Part shown: positions 12,075-24,184 of the stretch, one piece after another
How the letters are laid out: every line of letters begins with the position of its first letter
Numbering within the stretch: position 1 is the first letter of the stretch
Source: Proteles cristata cristata
Taxonomy: Eukaryota; Chordata; Mammalia; Carnivora; Hyaenidae
DNA: 64,000 bases
Reading direction: 5' to 3'
Assembly (NCBI GenBank): GCA_017311185.1
Contig: JAESUZ010000342.1
Span: 1-64,000 of the forward strand
The notes under the pieces: model-generated
Told to the model about the DNA's origin: nothing
What the model saw: the letters and a program-made list of their open reading frames with translations, nothing else
Database searches by the model: none
Made by a program: the position numbers and the translations under genes

Positions 12075-12560
12075 TCTAAGGAACCCAAGGATCTGGAATG
12101 GTCAAAGTCCTCCACATTACTCTTCCATATGCCAGTGTTAAAAAACATTTGCTCTTGCAGTCTCCAAAGAGTAAGTGTATTTCAGCTAAAGTAGCTGAAA
12201 GAATTCGCCACTCACAAACCATTGCTGGAAGAACTACCGGAGGATATACTTCACTGTAAGACAGGAATTCAACCTCGCACAAAGGACTGGGGTGCAAGAG
12301 GCAATGGTGAGCAAAACAGTTGGTAAGCAAATGGTAAGTCTGAATAATTGCCTGTAGCAAGCAAAACAAAATAAAAAGAGGTTGGTTAAAATGAAGGAAA
12401 ATTAAATTGAAATAAAAGAGTATCATAACATGGGAAAAAAGGGCATTAAACCATTCTGAAATCTTTTGGAGTTTGAGAGAAGAAAGGAGATACTGGTTAA
12501 ATTTTTGTTGGAGGCATAAAAACAAGACCTAAAGATAAACAAGATAATAAAACTGTAAAG
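12075..12560 (+). mobile_element. Probable ancient L1 fragment (ORF1 end / inter-ORF)
   Basis: The segment ggaagaactaccggaggata...ggcaatggtgagcaaaac followed by an A-rich, low-complexity stretch resembles the region between ORF1 and ORF2 of old L1M elements. Divergence is high and the call is tentative. The 149-codon minus-strand frame here is a shadow. Confidence 0.4.
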
Positions 12561-12760
12561 TATAATTTTGAAGTCAGCAGGAAAAAAATTTAAAAACTGT
12601 GATAATCGTAAGAGAAAGGAAAAAAAAAAAAACCCCAAAAAGCAAAGACAGGAGGAGAGAATGTTTCAAACAAAGAGAATGCGTGGGGAATGTAATAGAA
12701 GTGAAGACACTCTATTGTCAGATCTGAAATTTGATTTTATTCTATTTACATGCTAATAAC

Positions 12761-13299
12761 TTAGTCTATTATGGATTCATGGATGTTGGCAGAAGACACA
12801 AGATTCTTGGATAAGATACAAAAGACTTTATTACTCACAGCCTGGCAAGGAGCATAAGCGTCATAAGCACAAAACAGCACATATGTGTCAGTTCTCTTGT
12901 TTCCTAAGCCCTGTGACAGTGACACAGAGGGCCCACATGGTTGTTTGCATGCAAGGGGACAGGAACCTGAGCTGGGGTACCTGTTCACTCCTTAGCAAGT
13001 GGAAAGCAAACTTGCTCTTTGACCAGGAGGGAGACATTGCCTCATCTCCAAAGGTAGCTTGCTGCACACACAACTCAGAAAATGTCGTGGTAAAGATCAG
13101 TCAGAGCTCTGCATGTTTGGTACGCCCAGGAAGATACGTAGGAGCACCAGAGACCCGTGAAGCAGTGGCTCTCAACGCGTATAAGTGAGAATCTAAGATG
13201 AAATTGGTTTGCCGGACCATAAGGTGCATTGGGTTGGAGAGGAGGAAAAGGAGTGGGGAAGGCGTGGGGAGAAGTAAAGTAATTGAAAGTCCCACCGTT
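12761..13299. other. Unannotated single-copy-looking DNA
   Basis: Several frames of 60-100 codons overlap on both strands at 12883-13295 without any recognisable protein feature. Confidence 0.35.
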
Positions 13300-13432
13300 A
13301 CAGGCTTTTGTATGGCTGCTGTAACAAAATTCCCAAAGACTAGATGGCTTGAAATAGCAACATTTACCTCTCAGAGTTCTTCAGGCTGCAAAGTCCAGGG
13401 TCAAGGCCCCAGCAGGACTTACAGAACATCTT
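13300..13432. repeat. Ancient interspersed repeat fragment, family not assigned
   Basis: The pattern 'tatggctgctgtaacaaaat', 'agactagatggcttgaaata', 'ctctcagagttcttcaggct', 'caaagtccagggtcaaggcc' is a common mammalian ancient repeat signature. I cannot assign the subfamily by eye. Confidence 0.55.
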
Positions 13433-13699
13433 AATAAAGAACAAAAATTTGAAGGAAAGTATCAAGAAAAAATAAAAGTACTTTGAAAGCTTCTAAGGGG
13501 TGGCATATTGTGGGGAGGTAGATATATGGAGAAAACTCATGGAAGATAAGGGTTATTTCAGCGAGGTTTCAGCAAGGTATGCAGGTTTCTCTGGTGCTCA
13601 CTCTGAGCTGATTAAGAGTATAGAGTGGTTAAGTGACTAAGGATGGTACTGCCCTTCCTGGTATAGAGGGGCAGGAAGAGAGGTGTTTTGTTTTGTTTT

Positions 13700-13812
13700 T
13701 TTAAGATTAAAAAAATTTTTTTAAGTACTCTCTATACCCAATGTGGGGCTCAGACTTATAACCCTAAGATCAAGAGTCACATGCTTTTTCTACCGAGTCA
13801 GCCAGGTGCCTC
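13700..13812 (-). mobile_element. Old-type carnivore SINE, short form
   Basis: A 110-bp minus-strand copy (ctctatacccaatgtggggc, ccctaagatcaagagtcaca, gagtcagccaggtgcctc) lacks the long pyrimidine tract of the other SINEs. It matches the copy at 37385 (plus strand) and represents an older subfamily. Confidence 0.75.
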
Positions 13813-13879
13813 AGAGAATTTTCCCTGTGTCTGTTTCCTCTCAGTTGCTTTCAGCTCAAAATAATCCTTGTGCCAGAGG

Positions 13880-14915
13880 AGAACTCTGAACCCCTTCAAC
13901 CATTATATTCATGTAGTATGTGCATTTAAAAATATACATGAAAATAGATTGAAGAAAGATAAGATTAAATACATTAGATATATATTCAATATTAGTTTTA
14001 ATCTTTTCTTCCATCTTGCACTAGATTGTTTTAGGTACCCTTGGTATGTATAACTCAATTTGGAGACCATGCAGCTTAGTATAGATATCTTTAGAAATGT
14101 ATCCGTGATATCATCATTCATTTTCTATGATCTACTTACCAGCAATTGGGCTTTTTTTTTTTTTTTAACCAAAAAGTTCTGCAGTGAACATTCTTGGACA
14201 GTAATCCTTGTTAATTCGCTATGTCTGTAAAGTGAATTTTTTGTAGTAGCAAGGTTGAACCAAATGGTATATGCATTTTACACTTTGGTAGATGTTCTCA
14301 AATTGCCCTATGAAAAAGCTACACTAATTCATATTCTGCATGATAGTCTATAAAGGTCTTTTTTCCCACTTTCTATAAAAACTTGGTATCAATCTTTAAA
14401 ATTTTGTCCAGTAAAATAGGTGAGAAATAATATATTGTGGTATGTAAAAATAGCATTTTAAAAATTAAGTTCAAACATTTAAAACTGAATTTAAGCCACT
14501 GAATGTTTATACCCTATGTCATTTTTTCCCCTCCTTTTTGGGTATGTGTCTCTAAAAGTTCTGTGTAAATTAGGAAAATTAGCCCTTTGTCACATATGCT
14601 GTGAATATTTTCCCAGGTTGCCTTTTGTTTTTTGAATTGTTTGTGACCATGCAGAAATGTTTAATGCTTTTCACGTTTATTTATTTATTTTGAGAGGGGG
14701 AGGAGGGGCAGAGAGAGAGGAGAACGAGAAGCCCAAACAGGCTCTGCACTGCCAGTGTGGAGCCTGATGGGGGGTGGGGGCTCCAACTCATGAACCACAA
14801 GATCATGACCTGAATCTAAATCAAGAATCTGATGCTTAACTGGCTGAGTCCCCCAGGTGCCCCTTAACTTTTTTTTTTATATAGTCAAACCAGTAGCTTT
14901 TCTGTGGAGACTTAC
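13880..14915 (-). mobile_element. Ancient L1M fragment split by a SINE
   Basis: On the minus strand the sequence follows the 3' part of old L1 elements (plus-strand pieces: ctcaaattgccctatgaaaa, acattcttggacagtaatcc, tttgtcacatatgctgtgaa, tttcccaggttgccttttgt). The match resumes after the SINE as 'tatatagtcaaaccagtagc', so the SINE inserted into a pre-existing L1. Confidence 0.65.
14674..14863 (-). mobile_element. CAN-type SINE nested in an old L1
   Basis: Minus-strand copy with a G-rich replacement in the middle (gatggggggtgggggctc). The head ends at tcccccaggtgcccc. It separates the two halves of the surrounding old L1. Confidence 0.9.
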
Positions 14916-15190
14916 GCCTGGAGCAGCGTGAGGAAGGTGGTAACCTCAACATCCACCTCCTTGAATGCAAGGTTCAGAGCTAGGGTGGGAAGGTGAGGCC
15001 TTGGGGTTTGTGGTATGGGGGGCTGTGGTTTGGGAAAGATCAGCAAAATGTGGGCAGGTTAGGAAGTTCTTAGGATAGCGGGATCACAGGGGAAATATGA
15101 GTGAGGGCTCTGGAGCCAGCTTTTGTGAGTTCCTATCCCAGGACTAATATTTACAGAATGGCTTCAGCCAGGGGTGGGAGGGCAGGTAAT
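14916..15190. other. Unannotated GC-richer stretch
   Basis: G-rich plus strand with no recognised element. Confidence 0.3.
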
Positions 15191-15194
15191 GAAA

Positions 15195-15310
15195 CTTCCT
15201 GTGCCTTAGTTTCTTCATGTAGAAATTGTTAGTATTTTATCTGAGGCATACATAAGATGAGGCACCGGCACGGTGCCTGGCAGACAGAGAGTACTTCATA
15301 GAGAAGAAAT
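15195..15310 (+). repeat. MIR fragment
   Basis: The strings tgccttagtttcttcatgta, then aagatgaggcaccggcacgg and tgcctggcagacagagagta, follow the sense MIR core. Confidence 0.7.
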
Positions 15311-15469
15311 AAAGAGAACTTGGGCTGGGTTGTAGGAGAAATTGGAACGAGTAGACATATCAAAAGACTTGTAGAACGTAGGTGAGGAGGAGCAAGAGGA
15401 ACACGTGACCCCCTTTCTGTGGTTAAAATCATGACCATATTAGTGAAAACAACCATGGAACACAGTGAT

Positions 15470-15698
15470 GCTATGGCCTGAAGGGTCAACACAGACCCTA
15501 GAACCACATAACTCGTTCCAAATTCCAGCTCTACCCCTCACTAGCTTTGTACTATTGAATAAATCACTAGCAGTGTGGAATAATGGTTACATCTATCTTA
15601 TAGATGAAGAAATGAAAAGTGACCTAATGTATGTGAAGCACCTAGAATACTATTTGGCGTAGAGTATGTACTTAAAAATATTAGCCATTATTATTATT
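15470..15698 (+). repeat. MIR, nearly full length
   Basis: It runs from the tRNA-like region (ccaaattccagctctacccc), through 'cactagctttgtactattga' and 'tatagatgaagaaatgaaaa', to 'gaagcacctagaatactatt' and a terminal (att)n. The order and orientation match the MIR consensus. Confidence 0.85.
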
Positions 15699-17675
15699 AA
15701 TCCTTTTTTTTTGCGTTATATCAGGTGCTCTTTTACTACCATCTCACTTGAGTTTGCTCAGATCCTTGTTCCTTTCAATATGCATGCACCAATTGCCAAG
15801 ATGTTCCTGATTTCACCAGGTCCTAAATATTGGTCTGCTCTTCCATATTCTGGATCTATCTTATTCCATGCTAAGCTAATAATATTCTGTGGTATTAATA
15901 GGCATTGATAACTTCATGTTATCCCTCTCAGATGACATTTGCATTTTAACAAGAATTTTCAAGGCCTTGACTCAAAGGAGTGAGTAATGTGGTTATTTTA
16001 GGTATCCTGGCAGAGAGAGACGGTCCTTGGGCTGGGAGAGCTTTCCTAAACTCTAAATTTATATCAAGCCAACAGCTGCCTACTCTGCTCACTCAGAACA
16101 TAGTATGGGGGTTGTATTGGTGATTGAAGAATGATTTTAAATCAATTAGCCAATATTTTTTGCCAGGAACTGTATTAGGTAATGTGGGGAAGAATAGATT
16201 TTAAGGAATTTATAATGTCACTGAAGAGATCAAGATGTAGAAAAATGAAAGAGGTAGTTATCCTCATTGCCAAGGTCATAGCAGATGTGAGAATGTCGCC
16301 TAATGGTTACCATACCGGTGTGAGGTTTTCAGGGGCCAGTCAAACCAAGGGGGGAGGTTATCTAAAAAGCTACTCAGAAGATAGTTTTGCCACGGAGCTG
16401 AAGCAAGAGCCAGTACTGAGCAATGGGGCTGGCTCTGCAGTGAGAAGGACTGAGGGGGGGAGACCCTGCGCTAAGTTTTGCATCAGATGGAGCATCGGCA
16501 AGAAGCATTGAGAAAGACTGAGAGCCTGGGGCAAGGACATGGGAGACCCATGTACCCTGATATTCACATGTATTCCCGTGTATTCCCGTGTATTCTGGCA
16601 GGACTTGCTGAGAGGGGGATGGCTCTTCAAGAGACCATACTGAGATGAATAACTAATAAGATCCGTTTTCTTATTTGTAAAATGAGGAAGGTTGAAACAC
16701 GTGAGCACCGAAGTCTTTCCCAGCTCTGATAAGGGAATTATTCTAGGACCAGACAAAAGGCAGTCCTAAGTCAGATTCAGATGAGCCATACAGACCCATG
16801 TTTGCAGACTAGAACCCGTCAGAGTTCTTTTGTTCATTTGCTGGCAAGTCTTTCAATTTTCTTGCCCTATCACTTGGATGTGATAAGAAAATGTAGATTC
16901 CTGACTTTTCCACAACTGAAGTGATCTCCTGTACAAATCCCTTCAAAGTCATGAGAGAGAAGGGCAAACAAATGTAGTCCAGTTCAATGACTTAAATAGT
17001 CTCCATGATCTTTGGTCTTTTAGTTTTAGTGATCTTTAGTTTAGAGATCTTCCCTCTCCCCGCTTGCCTCATTGCAAGGTGGTGTCTTGATGTGTTTGCT
17101 TATATAATCCCATGGTATTAAGTGGAGGGAGTCCTTGTGTTCGCACAGCTGTGTCTCTGCTTCCTTAGTGATAACAATCTTCTGCCTGGTTACAGCCAGT
17201 CCTGAAAGCATTCAAGGCTGAAACCATTTCCTAGTTTAATTTGTGTTCTGGCCTTGCCAGTTTGGTCAGGGCCCAGTGGTTTCTCTGGCTGATTGGGCTT
17301 TGCCTCAGTTCCAGCACGTGCTGTGGAAAGCCCTTGAGGCCTCGTTATGACTCCCATTTGGATATGGCCCAATAACTCTGTCCATTGTACATTCTGTACT
17401 ATATACATTCTGGCTCAGTAACTCTGTAACACTGTACCTTCATCTTCTGTCCAACTAACACTTTTTCTTGAAAATCCAGGCTTTCAACTATAATTGAATC
17501 CCATTAGTCCCTTTCTCCCAAACCATGCTCACCCTTTGATTCACTTTGAGGAATCTGTGTCCTTGGGAGATAAGGTGATTGTGTTCCAGACATTCAACTT
17601 GAAGCAGAACAAGACTTTTGCCCTTGAAGTTCTCCAACTTATCTGAGTGTTTCTAAGTCCTCCTTAGCTTTTTAA
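15699..17675. other. 2-kb unannotated single-copy-looking DNA
   Basis: The longest frame is 128 codons on the minus strand at 16370-16756, without a recognised domain. A small tandem array of tattcccgtg occurs at about 16571-16591. Confidence 0.4.
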
Positions 17676-18062
17676 CCCATTCGATCATTATATACTGAGC
17701 ACCTATTATGTTTTAGGTCAACTAGGTCATGGTGATGTAATGGTGAGCAATGGTGAATAGTACGGTCCCTGTTCTCATGGAGCTTATAGGGGCATGGGGG
17801 TTACACACAGTGAAGAACTCACCCCACAAGTAAATAAATGTGACTTTTGAAGTGTTATGAAAGAAATGAGAAGGATTTTGTCGTCCAAAATAATAGAGAT
17901 TTAATTTAAAGACATATTGTAAAAGGAGTGGTTTGGTGAAGGTTTCTCTGATAAGACACCTAATTTGAGAAGGGTAAGAGGTAGCCAGCCATGTGAAGAT
18001 GGATACAATAATCAAGGCATAAAGAACAGCAAGTGCAAAGGCCCTACACAGTGCAGAGCCTC
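17676..18062. repeat. Ancient LINE-like repeat (L2-type)
   Basis: The chain actgagcacctattatgttt, ctgttctcatggagcttata, gtagccagccatgtgaagat, gaacagcaagtgcaaaggcc is a familiar ancient mammalian repeat. Subfamily and strand are not assigned. Confidence 0.55.
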
Positions 18063-18386
18063 AAGGTGGGTTGGAAAATGACTAACAAATGTAAGATTTT
18101 CCTCCTATTCTTAGAGGCAAGTGACTTAATTTTCAGGTGTTATTAAGAAACTTACTGAGTATTAACCAAGGCCCAGTCTAGAGTCAAATAAGTGAGGCGC
18201 TCATAGCAGGTACAAAATTTAAAGGAGCAAAAAACTCAGTAGTCACATTTATGAAATCAAAATTAATGTAAAAAATTGATGAACGAGGTATCAAAATTTT
18301 AAAGAAAAACAGAATCAGTATGAATTTTCCTTTTGTCATAGGCTCCGATATGGCTTGTATGGCCCTGGTATTAAGGATTGCTGTCA

Positions 18387-18604
18387 GGGCGCCTTGGTGA
18401 CTCCGTTGGTTAAGTGTCCAACTTTGGCTCAGGTTATGATCTCATGGTTTGTGGGTTCAAGCCCTGCATCGGGCTGTGTGCTGATAGGCTGGAGTCTGGA
18501 ACCTCTTCATATTCTGTGACTCTTTCTCTTTCTGCTCCTCCCCTGCTCATGCTCTGTCTCTGTATCTCTCTCTCTCAAAAATAAAATAAAAGATTAAAGA
18601 AAAA
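18387..18604 (+). mobile_element. CAN-type SINE with 14-bp target-site duplication
   Basis: Plus-strand copy flanked by perfect direct repeats aaggattgctgtca (18373-18386 and 18605-18618). It lies at the left edge of a large old L1. Confidence 0.95.
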
Positions 18605-19867
18605 AAGGATTGCTGTCATCTGTGAACAATGATAATTTTACTTCTCCCTTTCCTATTTGGATCCCTTTTCTTTTTCTTGCATAATTGCTCTGGCCAGAGT
18701 TTTCAAAACTATGTTGAATAGAAGTGGGGAAAGGAGGCATCCTTGCCTTGTTCCTGATCTTAGAGGAAAAGCTTTTGGTGTTTCACTATTGAGTACGATG
18801 TTTGCTGTGGGTTTTTTATATGACTTTCATTATATTGAGGTAGTTGTCATCTATTACTTATTTGTTTAGTTTTTTATCATGAAAGGGTATTGAATTTTAT
18901 CAAATGCTTTTTCTGCATCATTTGAGATGATCATGTGGTTTTTATCTTTCATTCTGTTAATATGATGGATTACATTGATTGAGTTTTATTTATTGAACCA
19001 TCCTTGCATTGAAGGAATGATCACTTGGTCATGGTGCATAATCTTTTAATATGTGGCTGAATTCATTTTGCTAGTATTCTGTTGAAGATTTTCGTGTCAG
19101 TGTTCATAAGGGATATTTATTTGTATTTTTCTTTTCTGATAGTGTCTTTGTCTGGCTTTTGATACCAGTGTAAAGCTGGCCTCAGAATGAATTAGAAAAT
19201 GTTTTCTTCTTCAATTGTTTGGTAACAGTTTGAGAAGAATTGGTATTAGTTCTTTAAATGTTTGGCAGAATTTGTCAGTGAAACCTAGTCTTGGATTTTT
19301 CAAGTCCAGGGCTTTTCTTTGTCAGAACAAATTACTGATTCAATCTTTTTACTAGATATAGGTCTATCTTGATTTTCTATTTCCTCATGATTTAGTCTTG
19401 GTAGGCATTGTGTTTCTAAGGATTTTTCCCTTTCATTTAGGTTATCCAATGCATTGGCTTACTATTGTTCATAATACTCTCTTAAAATCCTATTTATTTC
19501 TGGAGAATTTGTAATATTGTTTTCACTTTCATTTGTGATTTCAGTAATTTGGGTCTTTTTTTCCATCTTAGTCTATCTAACTGAAATTTTGTCAATTTTG
19601 TTGATCTTTTTGAACCATCATTGATTTGGTTTTCTCTTTTATGTTTCTATTCTGTTTTTCATTATTTATGTTTTATTTAACCTTTATTATTTTCTTCTTT
19701 ATGCCAACTTTGGGATTCATTTGCTTTTCTTTTTCTAGTTCCATGAGGTATAAAGGTAGGTTGCTGACTTGAGATCTTTATTAATGTAAGTATTATATTT
19801 ATACAGTTTCCCCTTAGTATTGCTTTCACTGAGTCCTATATGTTTTGGTATGCTGCATTTTCATTAT

Positions 19868-20495
19868 TTATCTATAATTAATAGACAGTATTATATTAGT
19901 TTGAGGGATATAATATAGTGATTCAACAGTTCCATACATTACTCACTGCTCATCATGGTTAAGTGTATTCTTTAGTCCCCATCATCTATTTCACTCATCC
20001 CCCTCTTCCCCCCGCAACCTTCCTTCTGGTAACCATCAATTCTCTAAAGTTAAGAGTCTGTTTCTTGGTCTGTCTCTCTCTATTTTTTTTACTTTGCTCA
20101 TTTGTTTTGTTTCTTAAATTCCACATATGAGTGAAATCATATGGTATTTGTTTTTTCTGACTGATTTATTTCACTTAGAATTATATCTCTAGCTCCATCC
20201 ATGTTGTTGAAAATGGCAGGATTTCATGGCTGAATGGCTTTTTTATGGCTGAATAATATTCCATTGTATACATGCCACATCTTTATCCATTCATCTATTG
20301 ATGGAAACTTAGGCTATTTTCATAATTTGGCTATTACAGATAATGTTGCCATAAACATAGGAGTGCATATATCCATTTGAATTAGTGTTTTTATAGTTTT
20401 GGGAGTAAATACCCAGTAGTGTGATTACTGGATCATAGGTATTTCCATTTTTAACTTTTTGAGAAATCTCTTCCCATTATGTAGGAATTTTTATT
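19868..20495 (-). mobile_element. Nested 5'-truncated carnivore L1 3' end
   Basis: From left to right this reads the reverse complement of an L1 3'UTR (acagtattatattagtttga, tagtgattcaacagttccat) and then the ORF2 C-terminus (tatggctgaataatattcca, ttatccattcatctattgat). It interrupts the older L1 sequence on either side. Both ends are approximate and no clean target-site duplication was seen. Confidence 0.7.
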
Positions 20496-20816
20496 TTACT
20501 TTTTAAAAAAGTTTCTCTTTATTGATATTTGCATTTTGCTTACACATTATTTTCTTGACTTTCTTTACATCTTCCATTAGTTCTCTGAACAATTTTTAGG
20601 TAGTTGTTTTAAAGTGTTTGTCTAATAGATCTGCCATTAGATCTTTTTCAGAGATAGTTTTCTCTGGTTTATTTTTGCCGTTTGAATGGGACATACCTTC
20701 CTGTATCTTTGTATGTCTTGTGATTTGTTTTTTTTTTTGGTTAAAAACTGAACACTTTAATTGTATGATAACTCTGAAAATAGGATTCTTCTCCTTCCTC
20801 AGGTTTTGCTCTTTTT

Positions 20817-21929
20817 TAAAAAATAAACTCTTTTTTTAATAGTTTATTGTCAAGTTGGTTTCCATGTAACACCCAGTGCTCATCCCTACAAGTGCCCTAC
20901 TCCATGCCCATCACTCCCCTTCCCCTCCCCCCTCACCCCCATCAGCCCTCAGTTTGTTCTTGGCATTCAAGAGTCTCTCATGGTTTGCCTCCCTCCCTCT
21001 CCCCAACTATTTTTCCCCATCTTCTCTCCCACAGTCCTCCGTTAAATTCCTCCTAATCCTCCTATATGTGCAAACATATGGTATCTGTCCTTCTCTGCCT
21101 GACTTATTTTGCTCAGCATAACACCCTCAAGGTCCATCCACGTTGCTAAACATGGCCAGATTTGATTCTTTCTCATGGCCATGTAGTATTCCATCGTATA
21201 GATGAACCACATCTTCTTGATCCATTCATCAGTTGATGGACACTTAGGCTCTTTCCATGTTTTAGCTATTGTTGAGAGTGCTGCTATGAACATTGGGGTA
21301 CATGTGCCCCTATGCATCAGCACTCCTGTATCCCTTGGGTAAATTCCTAGCAGTGCTACTGCCAGGTCCTAGGGGAGTTCTATTGTTAATTTTTTGAGGA
21401 ACCTCCATACTGTTTTCCTGAGGGGCTGCACTAGTTTACATTCCCACCAACGGTGTAGGAGGGTGCCTGTTTCTCCACATCCTTGCCAGCATCTAGAGTC
21501 CTCTAATTTGTTCATTTTAGCCACTCTGACTGGTGTGAGGTGGTATCTCAGTGTGGTTTTGATTTGTATTTCCCTGATAATGAGGGATGCTGAGCATCGT
21601 TTCATGTGTCTGTTGGCCATCTGGATGTCCTCTTTGGAGAAGTGTCTGTTCATATCTTCTGCCCATTTCTTCACTGGATTATTTGTTTTTCGGGTGTGGA
21701 GTTTGATGAGTTCCTTATAGATTTTGGATACTAAAAATGTATCTGATATGTCATTTGCCCTTATCTGATATGTCATTTGCAACTATCTTTTCCCATTCCA
21801 TCGGTTGCCTATTAGTTTTATGGATTGTTTCCTTTGCCATGCAACCGCAGCAATTTCTTACTTGACACATCACCCAAGGCAAGGGAATCAAGAGCAAAAA
21901 TGAACTATTGGGACCTCATCAAGATTAAA
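20817..21929 (-). mobile_element. Carnivore L1 3' end with 5' inversion and 16-bp target-site duplication
   Basis: The 3'UTR and ORF2 C-terminus read on the minus strand from 20838 to about 21842. From about 21843 to 21929 the same L1 continues on the plus strand (translation includes [20 protein letters not shown], a conserved ORF2 segment). The whole block is bounded by the perfect direct repeat aggttttgctcttttt (20801-20816 and 21930-21945). This is the structure produced by twin priming. Confidence 0.93.
21042..21842 (-). pseudogene. L1 ORF2 C-terminal remnant
   Basis: Two frames, 93 and 137 codons, encode the conserved C-terminal part of L1 ORF2 (for example [20 protein letters not shown] and KCPSTDEWIKKMWFIYTMEY). 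The endonuclease and reverse-transcriptase domains are absent because the insertion is truncated. The reading frame is broken between the two blocks, so no functional protein is possible. Confidence 0.88.
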
Positions 21930-22585
21930 AGGTTTTGCTCTTTTTGTATTATTTTCCTGTTTTTGCTTTTGATTGTTGTGGGCTGTCTTCATACCAAGTA
22001 TAGGCCTAATATGTACACTTAGTCTTCTCAGTTCTTTTCAGAAACTGTACATTTCCCTGGCAGGTGTGGAGACTTTTTAATTCTTCCTGCATATGTGGTT
22101 GCTTTTTAATGTCCCAGTCTTCAATATCTTGCTCCCCAAAGGAGAACAAAGGAAAAAGGGAGGGAGGGGAAAGCTTCTAGCCTTTTAAATACTACAGGAA
22201 TCATTTCAGCCCAAGGGGAAAGGCTTGCCACAATTGAGGGAAGTACAACAACTATGCTGCTACCTTTTGTCTACACTTCTGTCATCAGAAGCACCAGTTA
22301 TTAGAGAACAGATTCCAAATGTTTGGTCCTGGTTCCCATGCTTTCCTGCTCCTAGAACTTTCTATAGGGCTGTGGGAGTGTGGGATGAGTAGCTGCTACT
22401 GTGCCAAGAGATAAAATTGACTGAAATGAACCACAATTTACTGCCAAAGCCTTACCCTGGAAGTTGTAAACCTTCAGTAAACTCCCGAGTTCCAAAAATG
22501 TTACATCAGACAGAGTCTGTCAATGCAGTTGTCTAGGTAAGGAGACTGATTCCTGGTGCTTCCTACTCTGCCATCTTCCCCAAAT

Positions 22586-24102
22586 CCTCTATCCTCCTAA
22601 GGATTACTAAAATTTATAATTCACAAAAAGAGATGTTTGGAATGTCTGTAAAGTTTGGGAGGACTATCTTTATGAGTACATCATATGTGTTGGTTTGAGT
22701 TGGTAATGGCTTTCTGTTGTTTTACTTATATTCATTTAATAAATATTTATCAATATATATGGAGAATATATGTATTTTTGGATATTTTGATATATTTTTG
22801 ATACATTTTGGTAACTTTTGATATATTTATCAACCTATATGGATAATACAAATACCATTATATTTTTTCTTTGTTAGATTTTTTTTCTTGTATCATCATC
22901 TTGATTATTCTCAAATTCTTTCACTGGAAATTAGGATTGGACAGAGTCAACCATGGAAAATGATTAAGAAGTGTCAATATATCTCATAAGTCAATAGCTA
23001 AATTGGTTTGAGCAGGTTTTATGGTGGTTTAGGGTAGAAAGATGGCATAGAGATTTAAGCTGCTATTTGATTCACTTACCACTTGAGAGAAGGTGATGGG
23101 CCAGGGCTGCAGCCAATAGGGCTGAGAGATGGAGTGGAAACTGCCAACCCAATTCTGTAGTGAGTCTGAAATCAGAGATGTAAATAAGGCTGAAAACAGT
23201 TGTGTAGGAGTTCTGAGATTCAGGGGGTCATTAGGCAAGATCTGGGGACAGCCATAGCTGAAAAGAGCTGGGGCTGCTAGGACAGACAGTGTTTGAAATA
23301 AGAATCATGACTTCTGTGGTTTTATATCTGCTGTGTAGCAGTCAGAAGCTTTGATTAGGAGGGAGGTGCTGTGAGTGTATTAAGAGTAGAATCAGACAGC
23401 ATCACCCAGTTAGTTAATCTCCTTCAAAATTATCTGAGCTATTACCTTTTCTTGCTATGTCTATGCGTTTGTTCAATTGTACTTAGATTGCAATCAGGTT
23501 AGAAAAGTCAGGTAGATCTCTAACTGTATTCTTTACCAACCTTACCACCTGACATTTGGTTTGTTGCTGATTTTCTGTTTTTCTGGACTGCTGAACTACT
23601 TCCCCTAGGTAAATAGAAATCCCAAGGTATCCCCGTAGAAGACCTTGGATATCAGTTGGTCAACTTCCAGAAGAAACAAGCCTCCAGAAAGACCACTCTC
23701 TTCATCTTGGATGTCCATATGTAACTATAGTTAGCCTATAAAGCCAGGGAGTTTGTTAATGTTCTCCTGGAAACACAGCTGCGGTCCTTGTACCCTTGAT
23801 TCTGAAGATTGTGCTGAGAGTGAGGCCACCTGTCCCTATATCTGTATTTTTTTTCTCAAAGAGCTGAGTGATTGCCTGGAACAGCTGTGGGTATTTGTGT
23901 TTTATTTTTATAAGCCCTAAGCAACTGAGTGAAAAGCAAAGCCAATTATGTCATTGAGTCCTTTAATATGTATGAACAGGATAGCAGAAAACTGAGTTAG
24001 CCATAGCAAATATAGGTTTATATGGAAGAAACAGTGAATTTTGGTGGGGAATCAGTGAACAAAGAGGCTTTTTGGAGGGAAAGGCTATTTTTATTTTATG
24101 TT
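22586..24102. other. 1.5-kb unannotated single-copy-looking DNA
   Basis: An AT-rich patch with imperfect repeats of 'tttttgatatatttt' type occurs at 22740-22860. No gene or repeat is supported in the rest. Confidence 0.4.
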
Positions 24103-24110
24103 CATTTAGA

Positions 24111-24176
24111 GCTTTGTGCAGTGGCAGTATCGTGGCCAATGAGGTTTATCTGTGGCACAATTATTGCTAATTGAAA
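24111..24176 (+). pseudogene. Truncated U4 snRNA retropseudogene
   Basis: Positions 24110-24176 match the first about 67 nt of U4 spliceosomal RNA with few changes (gctttgtgcagtggcagtat, ccaatgaggtttatctgtgg, ttattgctaattgaaa). U4 pairs with U6 in the tri-snRNP, and the 5' part kept here holds the U6-pairing stem II region and the 5' stem-loop. The remainder of U4, including the Sm site, is missing. An 8-bp direct repeat catttaga (24103-24110 and 24177-24184) flanks it and there is no poly(A). That is the known class of 3'-truncated snRNA retropseudogenes. Confidence 0.9.
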
Positions 24177-24184
24177 CATTTAGA

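Larger units (their letters stand above)
18605..22585 (-). mobile_element. Old L1 with two later L1 insertions
   Basis: The minus strand carries diverged ORF2 reverse-transcriptase sequence at about 18620-19860 (plus-strand pieces: cctattgttgaatagaagtg-like 'tatgttgaatagaagtgggg', 'atgctttttctgcatcattt', 'attgaaccatccttgcattg'). Old L1 5' sequence follows at 20500-20816 and 21930-22585, ending at 'ctactctgccatcttcccc', the complement of the start of an L1 5'UTR. The ORF1 and endonuclease parts are largely missing or unrecognisable. Two younger L1 3' ends sit inside it. Confidence 0.75.

Noticed and set aside
12076..12525. 149-codon minus-strand frame
   Set aside because: It is antisense to a probable old L1 fragment, and its hydrophobic composition is a mirror of A-rich sequence.
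15470..15698. tRNA-like sequence
   Set aside because: It is the tRNA-derived head of a MIR. The same reasoning applies to the SINE heads. None keeps a full cloverleaf as an independent tRNA gene.
22740..22860. Array of short AT-rich repeats considered as a CRISPR-like or satellite array
   Set aside because: Units are irregular (tttttgatatatt variants) without conserved spacers. It is ordinary AT-rich simple sequence in a mammalian genome.
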